Assembly: GCA_902478365.1 (NCBI GenBank)
Contig: CABSKX010000060.1
Coordinates: forward strand, 1-12,868
DNA length: 12,868 nucleotides
DNA from: an uncultured Collinsella sp.
GTDB taxonomy: Bacteria; Actinomycetota; Coriobacteriia; Coriobacteriales; Coriobacteriaceae
Reading direction: 5' to 3'
The position numbers and the translations under genes are program-made. Shown in pieces: positions 6,537-12,868 of the stretch; the stretch's first letter is position 1, and each line of letters starts with the position of its first letter. The notes beneath the pieces are model-generated. The model did not search any database. It was not told the DNA's origin and saw only the letters and a list, made by a program, of their open reading frames with translations.

Positions 6537-6578
6537 AAAAAGAAAGCCGGGCAGCTGCAGGTAGTGCAAGTGCCCGGC
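6537..6578 (-). terminator. Intrinsic terminator of the obg-rsfS operon
   Basis: GCCGGGCA (6546-6553) pairs perfectly with TGCCCGGC (6571-6578). The 17-nt interior can itself pair through TGCA/TGCA. On the minus strand the stem is followed by TTTCTTTT (6537-6545), a good U-tract. There is no U-tract on the plus strand, so it acts mainly on transcription coming from rsfS and not on dinB. Confidence 0.85.
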
Positions 6579-6609
6579 GAACGGTAAAGGGTAGTTCAAG
6601 AGAAGCCCC

Positions 6610-6625
6610 GGACCAAATAAGGTCC
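6610..6625 (-). other. Small hairpin at the rsfS stop codon
   Basis: The minus strand reads GGACC-TTATTT-GGTCC. The 5-bp stem starts within the rsfS TAG stop codon (6625-6627) and has no U-tract. It shares CTAGGACCTT and the closing GGTCC with the hairpin at the khpA stop codon. It might protect the mRNA 3' end or be chance. Confidence 0.35.
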
Positions 6626-7080
6626 TAGAGGAGGTTGAGGGGGAGCTGGGGAGCGTCGCCCCAGAGCTTCTCGAGACGATAGAAGTCGCGTGCCTCGGGG
6701 GTGAAGACGTGGACGACGACCGAGCCGTAGTCCATGAGCATCCAGGTCTTCTGCTCGCGGCCCTCGATGGAGAACGGGTGCTCACCGCAAGCCTCGGCGA
6801 CCTTCTCCTCGATCCCGTCGACGATCGAATCGACCTGACGGTTATTGGTACCGGTGGCAAGCACAAAGTAGTCGCACACGTCGGAGAGCTCGGTCAGATC
6901 GAGCACTTGCACGTCCTCGCCCTTCTTGTCGTAGGCGGCCTGTGCGGCGGCGCGGGCAACATCCTCGGCTGCGACACCGCTCGCGGACAGCGAGGCAGCG
7001 GTGCGGTCGGACGTGGCGACGAAGCTCTTGTGCTCCACACCTTCAAGAATCTGCTCGTCGGTCATGGTCTCATCGGCCAT
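6625..7080 (-). CDS. rsfS: Ribosomal silencing factor RsfS
   Basis: RsfS (Iojap/YbeB family) binds L14 on the 50S subunit and blocks subunit joining when nutrients are low. With ATG 7080 the protein is 151 aa. The family core runs from about residue 55 (VQVLDLTELSDVCDYFVLAT) through TGTNNRQVDSIVDGIEEKV to GSVVVHVFTPEARDFYRLEKLWGDA. Before it lies a poorly conserved extension of about 40 residues, longer than usual. AAAGAGG (7087-7093) lies 6 nt before ATG 7080, so this start is preferred over GTG 7101. It is the last gene of the obg-nadD-yqeK-rsfS run, a conserved grouping, and is followed by an intrinsic terminator. Confidence 0.95.
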   Translation of the reverse strand: MADETMTDEQILEGVEHKSFVATSDRTAASLSASGVAAEDVARAAAQAAYDKKGEDVQVLDLTELSDVCDYFVLATGTNNRQVDSIVDGIEEKVAEACGEHPFSIEGREQKTWMLMDYGSVVVHVFTPEARDFYRLEKLWGDAPQLPLNLL

Positions 7081-7086
7081 GGAATA

Positions 7087-7093
7087 CCTCTTT
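7087..7093 (-). promoter_or_regulatory. Shine-Dalgarno site deciding the rsfS start
   Basis: AAAGAGG on the minus strand is spaced 6 nt from ATG 7080. It lies between that ATG and the alternative GTG at 7101, so it can serve only the ATG. Confidence 0.7.
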
Positions 7094-7108
7094 CTAGACA
7101 CACCCGAG

Positions 7109-7717
7109 CTATCGCAGCTGGGCGTAATGGTTGTAAATCGTAATAGCCGTGGGATAAAGATAGCGCCCGGACTGGATCACGTAGACCAGACCCTGCGCAA
7201 AACAGGAGAAGAACAACTCGTCAAGCGTCGACTCCCCCACCATCTTGCGCAGCGCGTGGGCATAATCACCATGGCGGTTGGGCTCGATGGCATCGGCCAC
7301 AAAGACCACCATATCGAGCGGCGTCATGTCGCAGGCGCCCACGGTGTGACGGTCGACAGCCTGAAAGACCGCCGGCGATAGCTCGGGAAATAACTGCGGA
7401 AGCTCATAGGCGGCAACCGGGCCATGTAAAAGCGGCGTCGCGGCCGAAGGAGAGCCGGCAACCTTGATGCCGTAGTGCAACGCACGGGCCACGAGCTCGT
7501 CGTCGGAGAGTACCTTATCCCAGTCGTGAATCAGACCGGCGGCGGCAGCATCAAAGCGGTCGACGCCATACACCTCGGCCAGATGAAGCGCAGTCTCGGC
7601 AACACCCAGCGAATGCATGTAGCGCTTGCGCTTATCCTTCATACGCACATCGAGCAGCTCGTGGATACGCGTCAACAATGCGCGCTCGTCGCCCTCAAAC
7701 TGATCCTCTACCGACAA
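7109..7717 (-). CDS. yqeK: HD-domain phosphohydrolase YqeK (Ap4A hydrolase family)
   Basis: This belongs to the YqeK family of HD-domain enzymes. Members characterised elsewhere symmetrically hydrolyse diadenosine tetraphosphate (Ap4A) to ADP; I infer the same here. At 202 aa it is slightly longer than B. subtilis YqeK. Metal-binding positions are visible in order: His35 (RYMHSLGV), His64-Asp65 (GLIHDWDK), His98 (LLHGPVAAYE), His124 (DRHTVG) and Asp142 (VADAIEPNR). The start is TTG 7717, 12 nt after the nadD stop, with GGGGG 6 nt upstream; no in-frame ATG or GTG lies upstream before a stop. ATG at residue 26 is an alternative but would remove part of the first helix. It sits between nadD and rsfS, the usual order. 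Confidence 0.92.
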   Translation of the reverse strand: MSVEDQFEGDERALLTRIHELLDVRMKDKRKRYMHSLGVAETALHLAEVYGVDRFDAAAAGLIHDWDKVLSDDELVARALHYGIKVAGSPSAATPLLHGPVAAYELPQLFPELSPAVFQAVDRHTVGACDMTPLDMVVFVADAIEPNRHGDYAHALRKMVGESTLDELFFSCFAQGLVYVIQSGRYLYPTAITIYNHYAQLR

Positions 7718-7729
7718 CGTAGACCCCCA

Positions 7730-8407
7730 TCACTCAAAATCTTCTTGACCCAGATCGGTATACAGCCCGCGTTTGCGAATATAGCCGAGCACGGACTCGC
7801 TCGTAAGATAGCGCACGCTCATGCCACGGGCAACTCGCTTGCGAATGTTGGTCGAGCTAATCGCCAGCGCCGGAATCTGGATATAACGCACGTCAAACGG
7901 CAGGCCCGACTCTTTGATTCGTGCGCGAGCAGTATCGATGTCAAAGCCGGGACGTGTCGCAGCAATAAAGGTTGCCAGTTCGGCAATCTCATCAGCATTG
8001 TGCCAGGTCACAATATCGATAATCGCGTCGGCGCCCGTAATAAAGTAGAGCTTTACCTGAGGCGGGTAAAAGTCGCGAAGGGCATGAAGCGTATCGGCCG
8101 TATAGGTCACGCCCAGACGGTCGATCTCGAAACGGCTCGCCAAAAAAGCCGGATTCGCAGCGGTTGCGAGGACCGTCATGGCATAACGGTCCTCGGCAGG
8201 CGTCACCGGTTTGTCGAGCTTAAAGGCGGGAGAGCCGGCCGGCATAAAGAGCACGGCGTCCAAGTCGAGCGACTCGCGCGCCTGCTCAGCAGTAACCAAG
8301 TGCCCGTAATGAATCGGGTCGAAGGTGCCACCCATAATGCCAAGCCGAAACTCCTGCCCATCCTTGATAGGCAGCTCGGGCAGACCGATTCCACCGCGCA
8401 GCGACAT
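7730..8407 (-). CDS. nadD: Nicotinate-nucleotide adenylyltransferase
   Basis: NadD joins nicotinate mononucleotide and ATP to make deamido-NAD, the shared late step of NAD synthesis. The protein is 225 aa. The nucleotidyltransferase signature LGIMGGTFDPIHYGH (22-36) contains the HxGH motif (33-36), and ISSTNIR (183-189) is the second ATP-binding motif. GADAIIDIVTWHNADEI in the middle is typical of the family. The first 20 residues (MSLRGGIGLPELPIKDGQ) precede the usual start of the fold; ATG 8407 lies 3 nt after the obg stop with GAGGGCGAG upstream. It is tightly packed in the obg operon, with yqeK following after 12 nt. Confidence 0.97.
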   Translation of the reverse strand: MSLRGGIGLPELPIKDGQEFRLGIMGGTFDPIHYGHLVTAEQARESLDLDAVLFMPAGSPAFKLDKPVTPAEDRYAMTVLATAANPAFLASRFEIDRLGVTYTADTLHALRDFYPPQVKLYFITGADAIIDIVTWHNADEIAELATFIAATRPGFDIDTARARIKESGLPFDVRYIQIPALAISSTNIRKRVARGMSVRYLTSESVLGYIRKRGLYTDLGQEDFE

Positions 8408-8410
8408 GGC

Positions 8411-9877
8411 TTACTCGCCCTCCGGGGTCTCAACAATGTCGACTTCGGTAGTGCCTTCGGAACCCTCGGTGACATCAGCCACGTCCGAACCCTCGGCCGC
8501 TACGTCAATAACCTCAACGCCTTCGTCCTCAAGCTCCTCCTCGTACTCCGAGAAGTCCTCGGCGCCCTCAAAGTCAAAGGCGCGCTGGCAAATGCGGACC
8601 TCGTCGCCCGCACGGCAGCCGGCCTTCTCGAGCGCGTCGTCAACACCCATGCGCGCAAACTTATGCTGCAGGTAGATGACGGCTTCCTCGTTTTCCCAGT
8701 CGGTCTGGATGACCATACGCTCGATGGCGCGACCGACCACGCGGAAGGCATGGGGCTCTTCCTGAACAATACGGAACCGCTTCTCGCGCTGCAGGCGGCG
8801 GCGCTCCCACTCATCGTCGCGCAGATCGACCGGCTCATCAGAGACCGCCAGCTCGGCGCGCAGCTTAGCCACCTGCTCGCCCACGGCAAGCATCAGCGTG
8901 TTGAGGCCGGCGCCCGTCACAGCAGACACGGCAAAGAACATATGTCCATCGTCGAGCGCCGCGCGTTTGAGGTCGGCAATCTTGTCAGCCGTGCCCGGCG
9001 CATCGCACTTGTTGGCGACAACGATCTGAGGACGCTCCGAAAGCTCGGCGCCATACTGCTCGAGCTCGCGGTTGATGATGCGATAGTCCTCGACCGGATC
9101 GCGATCCTCAAAACCACCCGTCATATCGACGACATGCATGATGAGTGCCGTGCGCTCGATGTGTCGCAGGAACTGATGGCCCAGGCCACGGCCCTCGCTC
9201 GCACCTTCGATAAGGCCGGGAACATCGGCAACGACATAGGAGTACTCGCCGGCACGCACCATACCCAGGTTGGGCACGAGCGTGGTAAACGGATAGTCGG
9301 CGATCTTGGGCCGGGCGGCACTCATGCGCGCGATAAGCGAGGATTTGCCCACCGAGGGGAAGCCCACGAGCGCGGCATCGGCCATGAGCTTCATCTCGAG
9401 CTCAATCCAGTGCTCCTCGGCCGGCTCGCCCAACTGAGCGAACGCGGGAGCACGGCGCACCGACGTAACAAAGTGCGTATTGCCCAGACCACCGGCGCCA
9501 CCAGGGGCCACGACAACGCGCTCGCCGTCGTGAACCAAGTCGGCAATCTCGAACATCGGGGTCTGCGTCTCGGGATCGAGCTCGCGCACCACGGTGCCCA
9601 TGGGAACCTTAAGAATCAGGTCCTCGCCACTCTTGCCGTTGCGGCGGGCGCCCTGACCGTGCGTTCCGCGCTCGGCACGAAAGTGATGCTTAAAGCGGTA
9701 ATCGATCAGCGAAGACAGCTGAGCATCGGCCTGGATGACGACATTGCCGCCACGACCGCCGTCGCCGCCATCGGGGCCGCCCTTGGGGACAAAGGCCTCG
9801 CGCCTAAACGACATGCATCCGGCACCGCCGTCGCCGCCGCACACGTTAATGCGGCTGATATCGGTGAACTGTGACAA
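8411..9877 (-). CDS. obg: GTPase Obg (CgtA) with C-terminal OCT domain
   Basis: Obg is an essential GTPase that binds the 50S subunit, assists its late assembly and links to ppGpp signalling. At 488 aa the order is: Gly-rich Obg fold (1-158; PKGGPDGGDGGRGGNV, HGQGARRNGKSGED), then the G domain with G1 GFPSVGKSS (172-180), switch DYPFTTLVPN, G3 DVPGLIEG (218-225), G4 NKCD (289-292) and G5 SA (318-319). An OCT domain (about 365-435, FRIVQEEPHAFRV to RAFDFEG) and an acidic tail of about 50 residues follow. The OCT domain is typical of Gram-positive Obg. The start is TTG 9877 with AGGAGG 8 nt upstream; the N-terminus matches the family. It lies downstream of rpmA, separated by a terminator-like hairpin, and leads nadD-yqeK-rsfS. 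Confidence 0.97.
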   Translation of the reverse strand: MSQFTDISRINVCGGDGGAGCMSFRREAFVPKGGPDGGDGGRGGNVVIQADAQLSSLIDYRFKHHFRAERGTHGQGARRNGKSGEDLILKVPMGTVVRELDPETQTPMFEIADLVHDGERVVVAPGGAGGLGNTHFVTSVRRAPAFAQLGEPAEEHWIELEMKLMADAALVGFPSVGKSSLIARMSAARPKIADYPFTTLVPNLGMVRAGEYSYVVADVPGLIEGASEGRGLGHQFLRHIERTALIMHVVDMTGGFEDRDPVEDYRIINRELEQYGAELSERPQIVVANKCDAPGTADKIADLKRAALDDGHMFFAVSAVTGAGLNTLMLAVGEQVAKLRAELAVSDEPVDLRDDEWERRRLQREKRFRIVQEEPHAFRVVGRAIERMVIQTDWENEEAVIYLQHKFARMGVDDALEKAGCRAGDEVRICQRAFDFEGAEDFSEYEEELEDEGVEVIDVAAEGSDVADVTEGSEGTTEVDIVETPEGE

Positions 9878-9885
9878 CAGAATCG

Positions 9886-9891
9886 CCTCCT
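9886..9891 (-). promoter_or_regulatory. Shine-Dalgarno for the obg TTG start
   Basis: AGGAGG on the minus strand is 8 nt before TTG 9877. It comes directly after the U-tract of the upstream hairpin, so the ribosome site is exposed only on transcripts that pass the terminator. Confidence 0.8.
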
Positions 9892-9893
9892 AC

Positions 9894-9936
9894 AAAAAGA
9901 GGGAGACCCTTGAATCCTAAAACTCAAGTGCCTCCC
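9894..9936 (-). terminator. Intrinsic terminator/attenuator between rpmA and obg
   Basis: On the minus strand GGGAGGCACTTGA pairs with TCAAGGGTCTCCC: 11 Watson-Crick pairs, one G-U and one mismatch, with a 10-nt loop. TC followed by five Ts comes next. This is a textbook intrinsic terminator located inside the rplU-rpmA-obg cluster. No convincing promoter lies between it and obg, so it probably ends a large share of ribosomal-protein transcripts and lets a fraction through to obg. Confidence 0.75.
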
Positions 9937-9945
9937 ACATATGTG
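9936..9945. repeat. 10-bp perfect palindrome CACATATGTG
   Basis: CACATATGTG reads the same on both strands. It touches the outer edge of the terminator stem between rpmA and obg. It could be an operator half or chance; no protein is implicated. Confidence 0.3.
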
Positions 9946-9961
9946 CTCTATGAAGGGTGAA

Positions 9962-10219
9962 TTACGCGTTCGCGAGCGGGCGTACGCTGACCCTGTGCTT
10001 GATACCCTTGTGGAACTCAACGGTACCGTCGACCAGCGCGAACAGCGTGTCGTCCTTGCCACGGCCAACGTTCTCACCCGGGTGGATGTGCGTACCGTGC
10101 TGACGGACGAGAATCGTGCCCGTGGTTACCGTCTGGCCGGCGAAGCGCTTCGTGCCAAGGCGCTGACCGCGGGAGTCACGGCCATTACGGGAGGAACCGA
10201 GTCCTTTTTTGTGTGCCAT
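9962..10219 (-). CDS. rpmA: 50S ribosomal protein L27
   Basis: L27 is a large-subunit protein whose N-terminal tail reaches the peptidyl transferase centre. At 85 aa it has the normal length. It starts MAHKKGLGSSRNGRDSRGQR, followed by LGTKRFAGQTVTTGTILVRQ and HIHPGENVGRGKDDTLFALVDG. The protein begins directly at the mature N-terminus. The cleavable extension found in Firmicutes L27, removed by the protease Prp, is absent, as is a prp gene between rplU and rpmA. ATG 10219 has TAGG about 8 nt upstream. It follows rplU by 33 nt and is followed by an intrinsic terminator before obg. Confidence 0.99.
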   Translation of the reverse strand: MAHKKGLGSSRNGRDSRGQRLGTKRFAGQTVTTGTILVRQHGTHIHPGENVGRGKDDTLFALVDGTVEFHKGIKHRVSVRPLANA

Positions 10220-10252
10220 TGTGTATACCTACTCTTTCGTTACGAGTGTAAT

Positions 10253-10627
10253 CTACTCGGCGACGGGAGCCTCGGCAACAGCCTCGGCCTCTGCCTTGAC
10301 AGCCTTCTTGGCGCGGGACGTAGCCTGGACCTTCACGATCTTCAGCTTGGTGAGCTGCTGACGGTGACCCTTCAGACGACGATAGCGCTTACGCTTGTGG
10401 AACTTGAAGACCAGCTGCTTCTCGCCCTTGAACTGCTCAACGATCTGAGCGGTAACCTTGGCCTTGGCCAGCTTGTCGGGATCGGTGACGATCTTCTTAC
10501 CATCGTTGAGGAAGATGACCGGCAGGGTGACCTTGTCGCCCTCATTGCCCTCGATCTTCTCGACGGTGATGACATCGTCGGTGGCGACCTTGTACTGCTT
10601 GCCGCCCGTGTTAACGATTGCGTACAT
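10253..10627 (-). CDS. rplU: 50S ribosomal protein L21
   Basis: L21 is a large-subunit protein that binds 23S rRNA. With ATG 10627 it begins with the conserved MYAIVNTGGKQYKV and is 124 aa. The rRNA-binding stretch FHKRKRYRRLKGHRQQLTKLKI is intact. A low-complexity tail (about 103-124) rich in Ala, Glu and Lys extends past the usual end of the family (about 103 aa). An ATG at 10648 would add seven non-conserved residues; AAGGG about 9 nt before the inner ATG supports the shorter form. It is the first gene after a strong promoter whose -35 overlaps the end of the DUF2344 gene. Confidence 0.98.
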   Translation of the reverse strand: MYAIVNTGGKQYKVATDDVITVEKIEGNEGDKVTLPVIFLNDGKKIVTDPDKLAKAKVTAQIVEQFKGEKQLVFKFHKRKRYRRLKGHRQQLTKLKIVKVQATSRAKKAVKAEAEAVAEAPVAE

Positions 10628-10669
10628 GTTTACTTGCCCTTCATGCATCAGTTAGTGCAACAGCCGAAT

Positions 10670-10698
10670 ATAGTAGCAGGCGATAATACCCCCGTCAA
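10670..10698 (-). promoter_or_regulatory. Promoter of rplU-rpmA(-obg)
   Basis: On the minus strand, -35 TTGACG (10693-10698, 5/6) and -10 TACTAT (10670-10675, 4/6) are separated by 17 bp, with an extended -10 TGC directly upstream of the hexamer. The -35 overlaps the TGA stop of the DUF2344 gene. Initiation would fall near 10663, leaving a leader of about 36 nt, too short for a large autoregulatory ribosomal-protein operator. Confidence 0.7.
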
Positions 10699-11507
10699 CG
10701 AGTATGTGGAGCAAATCCACAAGTTCGCACAGGTATGGGGCTGACGAGTCGGCCCTCGTCGTCCTCGCATGCTTGATTCTGACGCTCGACATCGTAGGAG
10801 CAGATGGTCACGAGGTCTTGCATACCGGTGGAAACAATAGGTGCATCGACGCCCGGGGTCAAGCCCTGCAACAAAACATCAGCAGCGGAAAGCAAAATCT
10901 CCGGACGCATGGAGCCCTCGTTGTCGGCATGGGTGTCGAGCATGAGCACCAGATGGTCCTCACACTCCCCCGCCGCAAGCTCATAGCCAACGAGCGTATG
11001 GTCCAGATCAAGACGCTTGCTCTTTTTGCCGCGCGCATAGTCAATGCCATGGCCCGCGCGCAGCGTGTCGATCGCGGCGCGCACCTCGTCGGCGCTCACG
11101 GGAGCCTTGGGGTCCAGGTGCAAGTCGATGCGGTACGACAGACGTGTAAGCTGAGCCGTCAGCGCCGGGGTGCGCACGTCAATGTAGGCGGCCTCGATAG
11201 GTGCCAGATCGGCAGGGGACGCCGCGGCCAGGCGCTTAAAGGCCTCGTCGAGCGCGACGAACTCGGTCATAAACAGGTCATACCACTCGCAGGTCGACGA
11301 CGTGCCCACGGGCAGCGCCGACGAAAAGCCCACGCGCATATGCGGCGAGAAGCCCTGCGTCACGGCATAGGGCAGGCCCGCACGGCGCACGATGCGCTCA
11401 ATGGTATGGATTAGTTCCAGATGGCCCAGGTACTTAAGGCGATCACGCTTGCCGTAGCGAACGCGCAGCCTAAAGAGCGTGGGATTGTCGGTCAAGCGCT
11501 CACTCAT
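10695..11507 (-). CDS. DUF2344 / TIGR03936 radical SAM-linked protein
   Basis: This protein is of unknown function, 270 aa, and matches the TIGR03936 (DUF2344) family, which is encoded next to, or fused with, TIGR03960 radical SAM proteins. The conserved N-terminal block is clear: FRLRVRYGKRDRLKYLGHLE, then ERIVRRAGLPYAVTQGFSPH and VGFSSALPVGTSS (about residues 12-70). The rest is less conserved, and no catalytic motif, signal peptide or membrane segment is visible. Its ATG overlaps the stop of the upstream radical SAM gene in an ATGA (11504-11507), indicating translational coupling and probably a stable 1:1 partnership. It may bind or present the substrate of the radical SAM enzyme; that is inference. 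The rplU promoter begins in its last codons. Confidence 0.9.
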   Translation of the reverse strand: MSERLTDNPTLFRLRVRYGKRDRLKYLGHLELIHTIERIVRRAGLPYAVTQGFSPHMRVGFSSALPVGTSSTCEWYDLFMTEFVALDEAFKRLAAASPADLAPIEAAYIDVRTPALTAQLTRLSYRIDLHLDPKAPVSADEVRAAIDTLRAGHGIDYARGKKSKRLDLDHTLVGYELAAGECEDHLVLMLDTHADNEGSMRPEILLSAADVLLQGLTPGVDAPIVSTGMQDLVTICSYDVERQNQACEDDEGRLVSPIPVRTCGFAPHTR

Positions 11508-12868
11508 GCGCGATCACCCATCAATACGTTCTTTGCGTGGAGCGTGGGGCAGATTCCGCAGCCGGTGCACGACGTGCGGGTGCAATCGGGCGTCGTGACA
11601 CCCTCGAGCGAACGGCGGTACTCGCGCTCGAGGAAGCCACGCGAGCAGCCGGGGCTCACGTGCTCCCAGGGCAGGCGCCAGTCCAGCTCGTAGGGCAGGT
11701 GCACCAGCTCGTTGAGGTCGATGCCGTTTTTGGCAGCGGCCTCCTTCCAGTTGTCGAGCGAGAAGTGCTCCACCCAGGCGTCGAAGCGCGAGCCCGCACG
11801 CCAGGCATCGATGATGACCGGCGTCATATCGCGACCGGCACGGGAGAGCGCAGCCTCGATAAGCGAGGTCTCCGCATCGTGGTAGTGCACGCGAACGGCG
11901 CGGTTGCGCACGCTTGTGATGAGCAGCTTCTGGCGGCGCTTGACGTCGTCGTAATCGAGCTGCGGGCACCACTGGAAGGGCGTTGCCGCCTTGGGGATAA
12001 AGACCGAAACAGAGATAGACACCGAGATAGACCCGCGGCGCGCCTTGGGCACCACGGAGCGGCCGAGCTCCAGCACGTGATCGGCCAGGTTGGCGATAGC
12101 CACGATGTCCTCGTCGCGCTCGCCGGGAAGGCCCATCATGAAGTAGAGCTTCATGCGGTTCCAGCCGGCCTCGAAGGCTGCCTTGGCCGCGCGATCCAAG
12201 TCCTCCTCGGTCACATTCTTGTTGATGATGTCGCGCATACGCTGGCTGCCCGCCTCGGGCGCGAACGTCAGGCCGCCCTTCTTTTCGCCAGCGACCGACT
12301 CGGCCATATCAACGCCAAATGAATCCAGGCGCTGCGAGGGAATGGACACGCGAATGCCCGTGTCCTCCAGACGACGGTTAAGCCTGCCGAGCACGTCGCG
12401 GATACAGGAGTGGTCGGTCGTCGAAAGCGAGGTAAGCGACACCTCGTCATAGCCAGTCTTTTCCAAGCCCTGAATCACCGATGACACGATCTGGTCGGCC
12501 GAGCGCTCGCGTACCGGACGATACGTCATGCCTGCCTGGCAAAAACGGCAGCCGCGGGCGCAGCCACGCAGGATCTCGATAGACAGGCGATCATGGACGA
12601 GCTGCGCATACGGCACGCACGACTGAGAAAGCGGATTGGTGGCACCAAAGTCCTCGACGACGCGCTTATAGACAACCGGCGGAACGTCCTTGCCCTCGCG
12701 CGGCACGGTGTAGCCATGCGGCGAGCAGGGCTCGTCATGACGCACCTCGTACAGGGACGGCACATAGGTACCGGAGACCGTCGCGAGCTGCTCGACAATC
12801 TGAGCGCGCGAGACGCCCTCGTCGCGCAAGCGGCGATGCAGCTGGCAGATCTCGAGCAGCGACTCCTC
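11504..12868 (-). CDS. TIGR03960-family B12-type radical SAM protein, 5' end outside window
   Basis: An uncharacterised radical SAM enzyme. The frame is open to the window end, giving 454 residues of a family normally near 600 or more; the missing N-terminus should contain the B12-binding-like domain. The visible part starts with EESLLEICQLHRR and reaches GTYVPSLYEV. The radical SAM cluster motif is CxxxCxxC in RGCARGCRFCQAG. Later blocks include LTFAPEAGSQRMRDIINKNV, MKLYFMMGLPGERDEDI and a second cysteine cluster near the C-terminus (DCTRTSCTGCGICP) that could bind an additional Fe-S cluster or metal. The TTG at 12829 is not the start, since upstream codons also fit the family. It is coupled to the DUF2344 gene through ATGA. 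The substrate is unknown. Confidence 0.92.
   Translation of the reverse strand, partial: EESLLEICQLHRRLRDEGVSRAQIVEQLATVSGTYVPSLYEVRHDEPCSPHGYTVPREGKDVPPVVYKRVVEDFGATNPLSQSCVPYAQLVHDRLSIEILRGCARGCRFCQAGMTYRPVRERSADQIVSSVIQGLEKTGYDEVSLTSLSTTDHSCIRDVLGRLNRRLEDTGIRVSIPSQRLDSFGVDMAESVAGEKKGGLTFAPEAGSQRMRDIINKNVTEEDLDRAAKAAFEAGWNRMKLYFMMGLPGERDEDIVAIANLADHVLELGRSVVPKARRGSISVSISVSVFIPKAATPFQWCPQLDYDDVKRRQKLLITSVRNRAVRVHYHDAETSLIEAALSRAGRDMTPVIIDAWRAGSRFDAWVEHFSLDNWKEAAAKNGIDLNELVHLPYELDWRLPWEHVSPGCSRGFLEREYRRSLEGVTTPDCTRTSCTGCGICPTLHAKNVLMGDRA

Noticed and set aside
6546..6578. Hairpin as a bidirectional terminator also serving dinB
   Set aside because: Only the minus strand has a U-tract after the stem; the plus side continues with GAACGG. 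dinB termination is not explained by it.
7475..9874. Very long plus-strand open frame (799 codons) across yqeK, nadD and obg
   Set aside because: It lies wholly antisense to three well-conserved genes, has no recognisable domain and no ribosome site. Long antisense frames are expected from codon bias in GC-rich genes.
10628..10648. Upstream ATG 10648 as the L21 start
   Set aside because: It adds seven residues not seen in L21; the conserved N-terminus begins at ATG 10627, which has an upstream AAGGG.

Overview
The window is a GC-rich stretch of bacterial housekeeping DNA. It most resembles Coriobacteriia (Actinomycetota), for example a Collinsella- or Olsenella-like gut bacterium. That placement is an inference. 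It rests on high GC, actinobacterial-looking proteins, a two-subunit glycyl-tRNA synthetase (unusual for mainstream Actinobacteria), heavy use of TTG start codons, and an L27 without the Firmicutes N-terminal extension. No mobile element, CRISPR array, tRNA, rRNA or phage gene is visible.

Bases 1-51 are not genomic. They are an untrimmed Illumina Nextera i5 adapter (P5 end, 8-base index, Read 1 linker, Tn5 mosaic end), so the true contig begins at base 52, inside glyS.

There are three blocks. (1) Bases 52-5069, minus strand, transcribed right to left: rpsP (S16), khpA (KH RNA-binding protein), rimM (30S maturation), trmD (tRNA m1G37 methyltransferase), lepB (signal peptidase I), glyQ and glyS (glycyl-tRNA synthetase). 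The promoter lies upstream of rpsP. The block joins ribosome assembly, tRNA modification, tRNA charging and protein export. (2) Bases 5271-6524, plus strand: a single dinB (DNA polymerase IV) gene, divergent from rpsP and possibly read from a leaderless mRNA. (3) Bases 6537-12868, minus strand: a B12-type radical SAM gene (5' part outside the window) coupled by ATGA to its DUF2344 partner, then a strong promoter, rplU (L21), rpmA (L27), an intrinsic terminator or attenuator, obg, nadD, yqeK, rsfS and a final intrinsic terminator that lies between the converging rsfS and dinB genes.

Most of this is conserved core gene content and I see no novel multi-gene system. The points most worth a second look are: the functionally uncharacterised radical SAM/DUF2344 pair next to ribosomal genes; a TrmD whose expected catalytic Asp is a Glu; a rimM UUG start codon in the loop of a GC-rich hairpin; the terminator between rpmA and obg; the leaderless-looking dinB promoter; and the loss of rplS from the rpsP-rimM-trmD cluster.
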